Shown here: positions 9,329 through 17,479 of the stretch, piece after piece
Layout: every line of letters begins with the position of its first letter
Numbering within the stretch: the stretch's first letter is position 1
Origin: Streptomyces sp. NBC_00190
GTDB lineage: Bacteria > Actinomycetota > Actinomycetes > Streptomycetales > Streptomycetaceae
Assembly (NCBI RefSeq): GCF_036203305.1
Contig: NZ_CP108131.1
Coordinates: 1,798,001-1,862,000, forward strand
Length of the DNA stretch: 64,000 nt
Direction: 5' to 3'
Position numbers and translations under genes: made by a program
The notes under the pieces: model-generated
What the model was told of the DNA's origin: nothing
What the model saw: the letters and a program-made list of their open reading frames with translations, nothing else
Databases searched by the model: none

Positions 9329-9930
9329 CAGGGTGTCCCTCCCGACCCGACCCGGGTCATGATCTCGCACAGCGCCCGGTCGTCGAAGATCCGCGTGGTC
9401 GGGATCCGTACGGTCGTCCGGCGCCGGCCGGTCACGGGGTGTCCGGCGAGGTTGGTCCAGTAGCAGCAGTGCCGCAGGTCGAGCCGGTCGTGCCCGGCGG
9501 CGAGCCACTGGTCGCGCTCCCGCGGGACGAGCATCACGACGAGGATCTTGTGGACGGCGACCGGGGTGCGGGCCAGCTTCACCAGGTGCTCGTTGTCGAG
9601 GGTGAAGGCGAAGGTGGGCCCGGCCGGCCGCGGCGGTATCTGGTAGGTCGCCTTCAACTGCACCTTGATGGTGACCTCGTCGTCGACGACGTGCTCGGGG
9701 GCTCCGTGGCTGACGTGCCAGTCGATGCCGTTGTCCGGAAAGGGCTGGGAGAGCGAGCAGCCGGCCGCGGCGGCGACGGCGTGCAGGTATCCCACCTGAA
9801 GGGTCTCCATGCAGGCGGTGGTGGCGAGTGTGCCGCGCAGCGGTCCGGTCCGCGCGTCGCCCGGCGTACCGGTGCGCGGATCGATCTGCCCCGCCAGCAC
9901 CCCGCCCGGTTCGGGCTGCGCGAGCGCCAT
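9328..9930 (-). CDS. DUF4365 protein (PD-(D/E)XK nuclease-like)
   Basis: A 200-residue protein. D70 in NGIDWHV and QLKAT at 91-95 form the spaced D...Q/ExK pattern of the DUF4365 family, which is related to PD-(D/E)XK restriction-type nucleases. The ExK glutamate is replaced by Q, as is common in this family. The true activity is not established. The ATG at 9930 was chosen because the longer open frame upstream runs antisense to the exonuclease gene. It is coupled to the downstream unknown gene, and a DEDDh exonuclease is divergent from it 223 bp away. Confidence 0.72.
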   Translation of the reverse strand: MALAQPEPGGVLAGQIDPRTGTPGDARTGPLRGTLATTACMETLQVGYLHAVAAAAGCSLSQPFPDNGIDWHVSHGAPEHVVDDEVTIKVQLKATYQIPPRPAGPTFAFTLDNEHLVKLARTPVAVHKILVVMLVPRERDQWLAAGHDRLDLRHCCYWTNLAGHPVTGRRRTTVRIPTTRIFDDRALCEIMTRVGSGGTP

Positions 9931-10153
9931 GGCCGGCTCCCCATGCCTTCCGGGCTCTGCCGTGGGTGGTGGGTGGGGTGACGACCGGTCATGTGTACGG
10001 CCCCCCAAGAGGGTTGTCTCCGCACCCGGGTCCCGGCAAACGGCGTACGCGGCAAACAGCACGGGTATCACCGATGCGGGCGAAGGTGGCGGGTTCTTGA
10101 GGCAGCGGTGCCCAAGTGCGCCCCATCTGCCGACCGGGAACGAGGAGTTCGCC

Positions 10154-10879
10154 ATGACACGCTGGTACGAGGGCCCGCTGGCCGCATTCGACACGGAGAC
10201 CACCGGAGTGGACGTCGAGCAGGACCGGATCGTGTCCGCCGCGCTCATCGTGCAGGAGTGTGCGGGCGGGCGCGCCCGCACCACGCGCTGGCTGGTCAAT
10301 CCCGGCATTCCGGTGCCCCCGGGTGCCACGGAAGTGCACGGCCTCACCGACGAACACCTCCAGCGCCACGGGCGCTGGCCGGCGCCGGTGGTGGAGGAGA
10401 TAGCCCGGGCGCTCGGCGAACAGCAGCTGGCCGGCCGGCCGGTGGTGGTGATGAACGCGCCGTTCGATCTGACGCTGCTGGACCGGGAGTTGCGCCGGCA
10501 CCGGGCGTCGTCGCTGGCGCGGTATCTGGACAACCGGCCGCTGACGGTGCTGGATCCGCGGGTCCTGGACAAGCATCTGGACCGGTACCGCAAGGGCCGC
10601 CGGACCCTGACGGACCTGTGCGCGCACTACGGGATCGAGCTGGAGGGCGCGCACGACGCGGCGGCGGACGCGCAGGCGTCGCTGGAGCTCGTACGGGCGG
10701 TGGGGCGCAGGTTCGCGGCCCGGCTGGAGCGGCTGACCCCGGCCGAACTGCACACGCTGCAGCAGGTGTGGCACGCGGCACAGGCGCGGGGGCTGCAGGC
10801 GTGGTTCGCGCGCCAGGGGACGCCCGAGTCGGTGGATCCGCACTGGCCGCTGCGGCCGGACCTGTCGACGGCGGCGTGA
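10154..10879 (+). CDS. DEDDh 3'-5' exonuclease (DnaQ/epsilon-like)
   Basis: A 241-residue single-domain exonuclease. Exo I is FDTETTG near residue 11 (D and E). Exo II has D in NAPFDLTLLD near 100. Exo III has H and D in HDAAADA near 165. All five DEDDh residues are therefore present. There is no polymerase or clamp-binding domain that I can see. The start ATG has GAGGAG seven bases upstream. A perfect hairpin (10901-10929) terminates the gene and separates it from the antisense tRNA-Val. Confidence 0.88.
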   Translation: MTRWYEGPLAAFDTETTGVDVEQDRIVSAALIVQECAGGRARTTRWLVNPGIPVPPGATEVHGLTDEHLQRHGRWPAPVVEEIARALGEQQLAGRPVVVMNAPFDLTLLDRELRRHRASSLARYLDNRPLTVLDPRVLDKHLDRYRKGRRTLTDLCAHYGIELEGAHDAAADAQASLELVRAVGRRFAARLERLTPAELHTLQQVWHAAQARGLQAWFARQGTPESVDPHWPLRPDLSTAA

Positions 10880-10900
10880 ATCAGGGCCCTTGCATGCGGA

Positions 10901-10929
10901 AGGCCGGTCCGTCTAAGACGGACCGGCCT
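10901..10929. terminator. Bidirectional hairpin between exonuclease gene and tRNA-Val
   Basis: A 14-base arm AGGCCGGTCCGTCT and its exact complement, centred at 10915. It can end the plus-strand exonuclease transcript and the minus-strand tRNA. Confidence 0.7.
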
Positions 10930-10936
10930 GTCCCGG

Positions 10937-11008
10937 TGGGCGATACTGGGATCGAACCAGTGACCCCTTCGGTGTGAACGAAGTGCTCTCCCGCTGAGCT
11001 AATCGCCC
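10937..11008 (-). tRNA. tRNA-Val(CAC), copy 1
   Basis: The minus strand folds as a full cloverleaf: acceptor GGGCGAT/ATCGCCC with discriminator A, D arm TAGCTCAGCGGGAGAGCA, and anticodon loop TTCACAC, giving anticodon CAC that reads GUG. The T arm is CACTGGTTCGATCCCAGTA. CCA is not encoded. Confidence 0.96.
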
Positions 11009-11046
11009 GGGAACGGACTGAACAATACAGAAGCCTTGGGGCTGGT

Positions 11047-11535
11047 TCAAACCGCTTCCGGCGGAGCGGCCAGCCGGGCCGCGAGACCGCGCCGGCCGGC
11101 CCGCATCATGAGGGCGTGGTTGAGCCGGAACACCGGCCGCCCGGGCAACGCGAGGCGCCGCATCAGCGGCAGCCGCACCTCGACCTCCTGCTCGTACAGC
11201 GCGCGGGTCCGCGCGCCGCCGGCCCCGCGGCGCGGCCGTACGGTCCACCGCGCCCAGCCGTCGAGGTCACCGGCCAGCGACACCTCCAGGACCCCGCGGG
11301 CGGGGTCGCGCAGGAGCTCGGAGGCGGTGACGCGCAGCGCGTACGGCAGGACCGAGCGGACGGTCGCGGTGCCGGTGCGGTCGTCGACCGGTTCGACCCG
11401 GCGGATCTGGGGCCACCAGTGCGGGTACTCCCCCGGCTCCTCCAGCACGGCGTAGACGCGTGCGGGCGGGGCGTCGAGGTCCCACACGCTGCGGAAGCGG
11501 TAGCGGCTCCATCGGTCCCAGCGGCTGCGGTCCAT
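11047..11535 (-). CDS. SRPBCC (polyketide cyclase/START-like) domain protein
   Basis: A 162-residue single-domain protein of the helix-grip fold that binds hydrophobic ligands. The N-terminus SVWDLDAPPARVYAVLEEPGEYPHWW is typical, with W residues lining the start of the cavity, and a long C-terminal helix (RPVFRLNHALMMRAGRRGLAARL). The ligand is unknown. The ATG at 11535 leaves a 114-bp divergent gap with the large membrane protein. It lies between the two tRNA-Val(CAC) genes. Confidence 0.8.
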   Translation of the reverse strand: MDRSRWDRWSRYRFRSVWDLDAPPARVYAVLEEPGEYPHWWPQIRRVEPVDDRTGTATVRSVLPYALRVTASELLRDPARGVLEVSLAGDLDGWARWTVRPRRGAGGARTRALYEQEVEVRLPLMRRLALPGRPVFRLNHALMMRAGRRGLAARLAAPPEAV

Positions 11536-11649
11536 GGATCCAGTCTGGCCCGCCGGGGGTGTGCGCATGCCTGCTTCGCACGTACTCAGCGCACGTCTGA
11601 GTACGCACACCCATGTCCTGACCACGTGAGCGCCGCCACACTCCGGACT

Positions 11650-14001
11650 ATGAACACGCCTCTGCCACCGGTCGAAGAGCTGGCGCTCATCGACCGCGAA
11701 CTGGCCCAACTGGACGCGCGGCGGCTGTACTTGCTGGGCCGCCGGGACTGGCTGGTGCGCCTGCTGCACCAGCCGTCGACGGGTCCTGCCGTCTGGGCGG
11801 CTCCCGGGCGCGGGCCCGCGCCCGCTCCCGCCACGGAGGCCTCGGCCCCGAGCGCGCAGAACGTGCTGCTCGCCCTGGGCGCGGTGCTGCTGGCCGTGGC
11901 GGCGCTGGCCTTCACGCTGCTGAGCTGGGGGTCCCTCGGGATCACCGGGCGTTCGGCGGTGCTGGCCGCGGTGACCGCGGCGGCGCTGGGCGCTCCCGTG
12001 CCGCTGCTGCGCCGCGGTCTGGGCTCGACGGCGGAGTCGGTGGCGGCGGTGGGACTGCTGCTGACCGTGCTGGACGCGTACGCGCTGTACGCGGTCGGCA
12101 TGCCGGGCACGGACGGCACCTCGTACACCGCCGGGGCCGCCGGGGTGCTGGCGGCGGTGTGGGCCGGGTACGGCCTGGCCCTGCCGAAGCTGCGGATCGC
12201 GCTGCCCGCGGCGGTGCTGGCGGCGCAGTTCCCGCTGCCGCTGGCCGCGCTGGCCGCGCAGGGGGGACCGCTGGAGACCGGCTGGGCGCTGCTGGCGACG
12301 GCCGCGCTGGACGCGGCCCTCGCGCTGCGGGCCCGGGCGGCGGCCGTCCCGGGGGCGCTGCTCGCGACGGCGGCGCTGCTCGTCGGAGCGGCGGACTCCT
12401 GGTCGGCGGCCACCGCGGCCGACGCCGTGGCCCCGGCGGGGCTGCTGCTGGCGGGCGCGGCCCTGGGTACGGCTGCGGCGTGGCGGGAGCCGCGCGCCCT
12501 GGCCGCGGCGCTCGTGGGCGGCCTCGCGGTGGTGGTGGCGCTGGGCGGTGTGGCGCGGCCGTCGCTGGATCCGGCGTGGGCGGTGGTGGCGCACCTGCTG
12601 GTGGCGCTCCCGCTGCTGGCGGCGGTACGGGTGCACGCGCTCCCGGCGGCGGTGCGGCGCGGGCTGGCCCGGGCCGGTGCGGTGGTGGCCGCTCTGGCCG
12701 CGCTGGCGGGCTGGTCGGCGGTGGCGCCGACGCTGCTGACCCGGATCCGGGTGCTGGACGAGGTGTGGGCGGCGACGAGCCCGGCCGGGGATCCGTTCGT
12801 GCCGGGGGCGGCGGTCCCGGTGACGCTGCTGATCGCGGCGGGCGCGGCCTGGTGGCTGTCCCGGACGCTGTCCCGGCCGGAGCCGGCGGTGGCGGCGGTG
12901 GCCTCGGCCTGGGCCGGCTTGTTCACGGCCCCTGAGCTGCTCGGCCTCCCGGTCGCGGCGGTGTTCGCCGCGCAGACGGCGGTGACGGGCGCCGCGGGCG
13001 TCCTCGCCCTGCGCTCACGGGGGCGCGGGGCCGGGATCGCGGCCGCCGCGTGCGCGTCGGCCGGCGGCGTGATCGTGTCCGTGGCCGCGCTGGACGGCCG
13101 GGCGGCGACCTTCGCGGTGTGGGGGCTGCTGGCCGCGGGCTGTGCGGCGGGGGCGGCGTACGGGCCCGCTCCGCGCCCGGTCCGCTCGGGGGCGACGGTG
13201 TGCGCGGTCGCGTACGCCACGGGGCTGCTGGCGGCGGCGGCCGCGGTGACGGACCTGGCCGTGGCCTGGTGGGCGCTCCCGGTGCTCGTGGTGCCCGCGG
13301 TGGTGGCCGCGGTCGGGCCGCGGCTGGGCTCCGTGCGGGTGCCGTCGGAGATCGCTGCGGCCGTGGCCGGCGCCGCGGCGGTGGCCACGGCGGCCGGCCG
13401 GGCCGGGACGCTGGCGCTGGTCCTGGCGCTGGCCGGGGTGATCTGCGCGGGGGCCGCGGTACGGGCGGACCGGCGCGTTCCGGCCGGCTGGGCGGCGGGG
13501 GCGCTGTTCGTCGCGGCGACCTGGGTCCGGCTGGCCGACTCCGGGGTCGTGGTTCAGGAGGCGTACACACTGCCGGTGACGGTGCCCGCCCTCGTGGTGG
13601 GCCTCCTGCGGCGCCGTACGGACCCGTGTGCGTCCTCCTGGACGGCGTACGGCCCCGGGCTGGCCGCGACCCTGCTGCCGAGCCTGCTGGCCACCCTGGG
13701 GGCCTCTCCGGCCGGGGAGGCGCAGTGGCTGCGGCCGCTGCTGCTGGGCCTGGCCGCACTGGCGGTGACCCTGGTGGGCGCCCGCCACAGGCTCCAGGCC
13801 CCGCTCCTGCTGGGCGGCGCCGTGCTCGCGGCGGTGGCGCTGCACGAGCTCGCCCCGTACGTGGTGCAGGTCGCGGGGGCGCTCCCGCGCTGGGTGCCGC
13901 CGGCCCTGGCGGGCCTGCTGCTGCTGGCGGTGGGGGCCACGTACGAGAAGCGGCTGCGCGACGCCCGCCGTCTGCGGGACGCCATCGGGCGGCTCGGATG
14001 A
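11650..14001 (+). CDS. Large multi-spanning membrane protein of unknown function
   Basis: 783 residues. A short cytosolic head (ELALIDRELAQLDARRLYLLGRR, likely helical) is followed by an Ala/Pro linker and then about 18-22 hydrophobic segments, very rich in Ala, Leu, Val and Gly. The overall layout resembles actinobacterial membrane proteins of the SCO7629/DUF2157-like type, but I cannot assign a transport substrate. The start ATG at 11650 is the first after the divergent SRPBCC gene. It is ended by the long hairpin at 14032-14070. Confidence 0.75.
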   Translation: MNTPLPPVEELALIDRELAQLDARRLYLLGRRDWLVRLLHQPSTGPAVWAAPGRGPAPAPATEASAPSAQNVLLALGAVLLAVAALAFTLLSWGSLGITGRSAVLAAVTAAALGAPVPLLRRGLGSTAESVAAVGLLLTVLDAYALYAVGMPGTDGTSYTAGAAGVLAAVWAGYGLALPKLRIALPAAVLAAQFPLPLAALAAQGGPLETGWALLATAALDAALALRARAAAVPGALLATAALLVGAADSWSAATAADAVAPAGLLLAGAALGTAAAWREPRALAAALVGGLAVVVALGGVARPSLDPAWAVVAHLLVALPLLAAVRVHALPAAVRRGLARAGAVVAALAALAGWSAVAPTLLTRIRVLDEVWAATSPAGDPFVPGAAVPVTLLIAAGAAWWLSRTLSRPEPAVAAVASAWAGLFTAPELLGLPVAAVFAAQTAVTGAAGVLALRSRGRGAGIAAAACASAGGVIVSVAALDGRAATFAVWGLLAAGCAAGAAYGPAPRPVRSGATVCAVAYATGLLAAAAAVTDLAVAWWALPVLVVPAVVAAVGPRLGSVRVPSEIAAAVAGAAAVATAAGRAGTLALVLALAGVICAGAAVRADRRVPAGWAAGALFVAATWVRLADSGVVVQEAYTLPVTVPALVVGLLRRRTDPCASSWTAYGPGLAATLLPSLLATLGASPAGEAQWLRPLLLGLAALAVTLVGARHRLQAPLLLGGAVLAAVALHELAPYVVQVAGALPRWVPPALAGLLLLAVGATYEKRLRDARRLRDAIGRLG

Positions 14002-14031
14002 GCCGCCCGGACGTCCCGGGGCCGGGAAACG

Positions 14032-14070
14032 CCAGAGGCCCGGAGACTGTGAAAGTCTCCGGGCCTCTGG
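14032..14070. terminator. Bidirectional hairpin terminator
   Basis: Perfect 17-bp arms (14032-14048 and 14054-14070, beginning CCAGAGGCCCGG) around the loop GTGAA. It serves both the membrane-protein gene and the antisense tRNA-Val. Confidence 0.85.
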
Positions 14071-14076
14071 TCCGGG

Positions 14077-14148
14077 TGGGCGATACTGGGTTCGAACCAG
14101 TGACCCCTTCGGTGTGAACGAAGTGCTCTCCCACTGAGCTAATCGCCC
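14077..14148 (-). tRNA. tRNA-Val(CAC), copy 2
   Basis: Cloverleaf as in copy 1, anticodon CAC in loop TTCACAC. It differs from copy 1 at two bases only: one in the D loop (CAGTGGG instead of CAGCGGG) and one in the T loop (GGTTCGAAC instead of GGTTCGATC). Confidence 0.96.
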
Positions 14149-14205
14149 GGACGCACCGCAAACATTACCGCATGTCAGCGGTGCTCCATGACCACCATCG
14201 GTCCG

Positions 14206-14682
14206 TCACTGGTCCTTGAGGTTCCAGGGCAGGACGAGCCCGTACTTCCACAGGTAGAAGCCGATCAGCGCGGCCGCGATCACGAGGCCCGCGCTCGTCA
14301 GGATGATGTTGCGGCGGCGGACCTTCGGGTCGAGCGCCTTCTGTGCCGCTTCGGTGACCTTGCGCTTGGTCCAGCGCAGCACGAGGTGGGCCCAGGCGAA
14401 CTCGGTGGCCCAGATCGCCAGGCCCGCGAAGATCGCCACCCAGCCCGGTCCGGGCAGGACGAGCATGGCGACGCCCGCCGCGATGACGGCGAGGCCGACG
14501 ACGAAGACGCCGACCTGCCAGCTCAGGTGCAGGCTCCGGCGGGCCTTGATGAAGGCGGGCGCCTTCGACACGTGCGGCGCTTCCGGCGTGGCTTCCTTGC
14601 CGGACGCGTCGGAGGCCGAAGTGTCGGCTGCGGTCGCGTCGGCTGCGGACCCATCGGTCTCGCGGTTACTCCCCGTATTCAT
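14206..14682 (-). CDS. PGPGW-motif membrane protein (TIGR02611 family)
   Basis: 158 residues. A disordered Ala/Ser/Asp-rich N-terminus of about 40 residues precedes two close hydrophobic segments joined by MLVLPGPGWVAIF, the defining motif of the family. A third hydrophobic stretch (TSAGLVIAAALIGFYLW) lies near the C-terminus. Function is unknown. It reads away from ssgB, with which it shares a 177-bp upstream region. Confidence 0.85.
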   Translation of the reverse strand: MNTGSNRETDGSAADATAADTSASDASGKEATPEAPHVSKAPAFIKARRSLHLSWQVGVFVVGLAVIAAGVAMLVLPGPGWVAIFAGLAIWATEFAWAHLVLRWTKRKVTEAAQKALDPKVRRRNIILTSAGLVIAAALIGFYLWKYGLVLPWNLKDQ

Positions 14683-14859
14683 GGGGACGAATCTACCGGA
14701 GCCGGAAGCACACGTGAATGGTGCTTTGGATCCGCCGTACGAGGGACCCAGAGGTCCGCAAAACGGTCAGAGGGGTTTACAACGGCACCGTAGGTGGCAT
14801 GTCGATTTCGCCGACGTGCGAATCCCCGAGCGCACACTGAGCGAAAGGCCCTGGCGCTT

Positions 14860-15273
14860 ATGAACACCACGGTCAGCTGCGAGCTGCACCTGCGCCTCGT
14901 TGTGTCGAGCGAGTCCTCACTGCCTGTTCCCGCGGGCCTGCGGTATGACACGGCCGACCCCTACGCCGTGCACGCCACCTTCCACACCGGCGCCGAGGAA
15001 ACGGTCGAATGGGTATTCGCCCGCGACCTCCTCGCGGAGGGCCTTCACCGGCCCACCGGTACCGGCGACGTCCGCGTCTGGCCCTCCCGCAGCCACGGTC
15101 AGGGCGTCGTCTGCATCGCCCTGAGCTCACCGGAGGGAGAAGCGCTGCTCGAAGCACCCGCCCGAGCACTCGAGTCGTTCCTCAAGCGGACGGACGCCGC
15201 GGTCCCACCCGGGACCGAGCACCGGCACTTCGACCTCGACAAGGAGCTCTCCCACATCCTGGCCGAAAGCTGA
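14860..15273 (+). CDS. ssgB: Sporulation/cell-division regulator SsgB
   Basis: A 137-residue SsgA-like protein. The sequence from MNTTVSCELHLRLVVSSESS through HFDLDKELSHILAES is nearly identical to my memory of S. coelicolor SsgB (SCO1541), the most conserved member of the family. SsgB is known to recruit FtsZ to sporulation septum sites together with SsgA, inside aerial hyphae. The ATG at 14860 follows GCGAAAGG at moderate distance. GGTTTAC at 14774-14780 might be part of a stress-sigma promoter (sigma-H control is reported for S. coelicolor ssgB), but no good -10 can be fixed. Confidence 0.96.
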   Translation: MNTTVSCELHLRLVVSSESSLPVPAGLRYDTADPYAVHATFHTGAEETVEWVFARDLLAEGLHRPTGTGDVRVWPSRSHGQGVVCIALSSPEGEALLEAPARALESFLKRTDAAVPPGTEHRHFDLDKELSHILAES

Positions 15274-15293
15274 GCCAGGCCTACAGCCGATCG

Positions 15294-15320
15294 ACACCGT
15301 CCGACTCGGGGCGACGGTGT
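15294..15320 (+). terminator. Weak terminator after ssgB
   Basis: ACACCGTC (15294-15301) pairs with GACGGTGT (15313-15320), loop of 11 bases, 20 bases past the ssgB stop. No T-run. Confidence 0.45.
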
Positions 15321-15486
15321 GCGTCGGACAACCACATACGGCAGTGCCGGCGCTGTTCACGCGGGAGCCACCCGCGCGGACGGCGCCGGTGTGCGTGGAG
15401 ACCCCCTTCCGCAGCAACCCGCTAGAGTCGGCCCCCATCGGCGGCAGCAGCCCGTCACCGCAGGCCCGGCCCTTGAGGGAGACCCC

Positions 15487-16122
15487 GTGCAGATCCCCCA
15501 CGACACCCGTCGCGCGCTCGACGTCGTCGTCGCGCTGGTGAACACAGCGGCCGAGGCGGACCAGCCCGACGGACTCTCGGACGTCAGCGCGCTGCGCGAC
15601 TTCGTCCAGGAGTACGCGATCAGCGACGTCGGCGATCTGGGCGTCCGCGACCTGGCCGGGGTCCGTACGGTGCGCGGCAAGTTCGCACAGGTCTTCGCCG
15701 CGCCGAACTCGCGTGCGGCCTCCGTGCTGATCAACGAACTGGTCGCGACGGCCGGCACCACCCCGCAGCTGACCGACCACGACGGCTACGACTGGCACGT
15801 GCACTACTTCGCGCCGGGCGCCTCGGTGGGCGACCACCTGGCGGCCGACGGCGGCATGGCGCTGGCCTTCATCGTGGTCTCCGGCGAGCAGGAACGGCTG
15901 CGGCGCTGCGAGGCCCCGGACTGCCGGCGCGCCTTCGTGGACCTGTCGCGGAACCGCTCGCGGCGCTACTGCGACAGCCGGACCTGCGGGAACCGGCTGC
16001 ATGTGGCGGCGTACCGGGCCCGGCGCAAGGAAGCCGACGCGGGCCCGTCGGAGCAGGGACCGTCAGAGCAGGAACAGATCGTGCACGGCGGCGAGCAGCA
16101 GCAGGACGCCGATCACGGCTAG
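15487..16122 (+). CDS. ABATE/CGNR zinc-finger regulator
   Basis: A 211-residue protein. The N-terminal ABATE-type domain (RALDVVVALVNT, then RDFVQEYAIS) is followed by a C-terminal CGNR treble-clef finger: C-x4-C in RRCEAPDCRRAFVDLSRNRSRRYC, then CGNRLHVAAYRARRK. Family members are predicted transcription regulators; the targets are unknown. The start is GTG at 15487 with AGGGAG upstream. TAGAGT at 15423-15428 is a candidate -10. The 3' end overlaps the convergent 57-residue membrane protein by 60 bp. Confidence 0.88.
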   Translation: MQIPHDTRRALDVVVALVNTAAEADQPDGLSDVSALRDFVQEYAISDVGDLGVRDLAGVRTVRGKFAQVFAAPNSRAASVLINELVATAGTTPQLTDHDGYDWHVHYFAPGASVGDHLAADGGMALAFIVVSGEQERLRRCEAPDCRRAFVDLSRNRSRRYCDSRTCGNRLHVAAYRARRKEADAGPSEQGPSEQEQIVHGGEQQQDADHG

Positions 16123-16236
16123 GAAGATCATCAGGGGCGGCTGGGAGAGGGCGAAGAGGCAGCCTCGCGGCTCCTCGGCGACAGGGGCGGGTACCGGCGC
16201 GGGCGCCGAAGGCTCACTCTGGGATGTCTCGAGCAT
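16063..16236 (-). CDS. 57-residue single-pass membrane protein
   Basis: A short open frame: MLETSQSEPS, a Pro/Ala-rich segment, EEPRGCLFALSQ, then one transmembrane helix (PPLMIFLAVIGVLLLLAAV) ending HDLFLL. The composition (acidic or proline-rich head, PRGCLFALSQPPLMIF at the membrane edge, short tail) looks like a genuine tail-anchored small protein. It overlaps the 3' end of the CGNR gene by 60 bp in the opposite direction. Function is unknown. Confidence 0.72.
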   Translation of the reverse strand: MLETSQSEPSAPAPVPAPVAEEPRGCLFALSQPPLMIFLAVIGVLLLLAAVHDLFLL

Positions 16237-16344
16237 GTCGGGCCGATGATGGCGCAGCGCGCCGCCGTCCGTCCCTCAACACGCCAAGATCCGCCCGGCA
16301 CTTCGCCCGATCTCGTGGACCCGGGCGCCCCCGGCCCCGACCGG

Positions 16345-16794
16345 TCAGATCCCGTGCTTCTTGAGGATGGCCTCGATGTCGGAGAAGTCGTCCGCGGGGG
16401 CGGCGGCCGGCGGGTTCTGGCGCCCGGTGGGCTGGGGGCGGCTGCCGGCGCCGAGGGACGGCGCGGAAGCGGCCGGGGCGACGGCCTCCCGGGCCGTGCT
16501 CCCCTTGGCGGCCTTGGCCGGCTTCTCGGACGTCCCGAGCCTGCGGCGCTCGACACGGCGGGTGGTGGCGAGGAGCAGCCAGGCGAGCCCGAGCAGGCCG
16601 AAGCCGGCCCAGACGGTCGGATTGAAGACGATCCCGGACACCCACTCCACGAGGCCCGTCATCACGAGGGCGACGGGCACCAGCGCGTACGCGGCGATCC
16701 GCGTCGCGGCCAGGAAGCGCCGGCGGTAGGCGGTCAGCGCGGCGATGCCCAGGCCCGCCGCGGACACCGCGGCACATATGGTCTCGGCGAGCAT
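16345..16794 (-). CDS. Small conserved membrane protein
   Basis: 149 residues. Three hydrophobic segments (ICAAVSAAGLGIAALTA; IAAYALVPVALVMTGLVEWV; TVWAGFGLLGLAWLLLA) are followed by a basic, Ala/Pro-rich cytosolic tail ending in DDFSDIEAILKKHGI, a conserved-looking acidic/helix C-terminus. The start at 16794 (MLAETICAAV) begins right at the first helix. Function is unknown. It is in the same direction as the 57-residue gene downstream and divergent from the DsbA-like gene. Confidence 0.75.
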   Translation of the reverse strand: MLAETICAAVSAAGLGIAALTAYRRRFLAATRIAAYALVPVALVMTGLVEWVSGIVFNPTVWAGFGLLGLAWLLLATTRRVERRRLGTSEKPAKAAKGSTAREAVAPAASAPSLGAGSRPQPTGRQNPPAAAPADDFSDIEAILKKHGI

Positions 16795-16960
16795 GCGGTC
16801 CTCCAGGTGTGGGCGGTCTGTCCCTATCCATCCTGCCCCGGGGGCACCGTACGGGCCAGGTCCACGGCCGCCGCCGCACGGATCTCCGGGACATCTCCGG
16901 GTCGCGCCTCCTCCCCGGGTACCGGTGGGTGGGGACGTGCGGGCCTGGGAGACTGTCCGC

Positions 16961-17464
16961 ATGACCGATTCCGTGATCCTCGAAGTCTGGTGCGAACTGC
17001 AGTGCCGGGACTGCCACAGCGCGCTGGACGACGTACGCGCCCTGCGGGCCCGCTACGGCGACCGGCTGGACATCCGGCTGCGCCACTTCCCCCTGGAGAA
17101 GCACAAGCACGCCTTCGCCGCGGCGCAGGCCGCCGAGGAGGCCGTGGAGCAGGGGCAGGGCTGGCCGTACGCGGAGGCCGTGCTGGCGCGCACCGCGGAG
17201 CTGGGCGAGCGCGGCGAGCCGGTGCTGCTGGACGTGGCGCGTGAACTGGGTCTCGACGTCGAGGAGTTCGACACCGCCCTGATCGACGGGCGGCACATCC
17301 TGATCGTCGACGCCGACCAGGCGGAGGGCAAGGCGATCGGCGTGAGCGGCACCCCGACGTACGTGATCGGCGGCGAGCGCCTGGACGGCGGCAAGAGCCA
17401 GGACGGCCTGCGCGCCCGGATCGAGGAGATCGCGGACCGCCTGCTGGCCTCCGGCCAGGCCTGA
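16961..17464 (+). CDS. DsbA/FrnE-like thioredoxin-fold protein
   Basis: 167 residues. The N-terminal strand VILEVWCELQCRDCHSAL carries a CRDC redox pair, and the cis-proline loop is GVSGTPTYVIGG near 135. This is the layout of cytosolic DsbA-family oxidoreductases (2-hydroxychromene-2-carboxylate isomerase/FrnE group). There is no signal peptide, so it acts in the cytoplasm. The partner is unknown. It is convergent with the double GNAT gene, 15 bp apart. Confidence 0.85.
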   Translation: MTDSVILEVWCELQCRDCHSALDDVRALRARYGDRLDIRLRHFPLEKHKHAFAAAQAAEEAVEQGQGWPYAEAVLARTAELGERGEPVLLDVARELGLDVEEFDTALIDGRHILIVDADQAEGKAIGVSGTPTYVIGGERLDGGKSQDGLRARIEEIADRLLASGQA

Positions 17465-17479
17465 TCCGTCCGACAGGCC

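Noticed and set aside
11047..12636. Long minus-strand frame continuing upstream of the SRPBCC gene
   Set aside because: The SRPBCC fold starts at 11535; upstream part is antisense to the membrane protein and Arg/Gln-rich.
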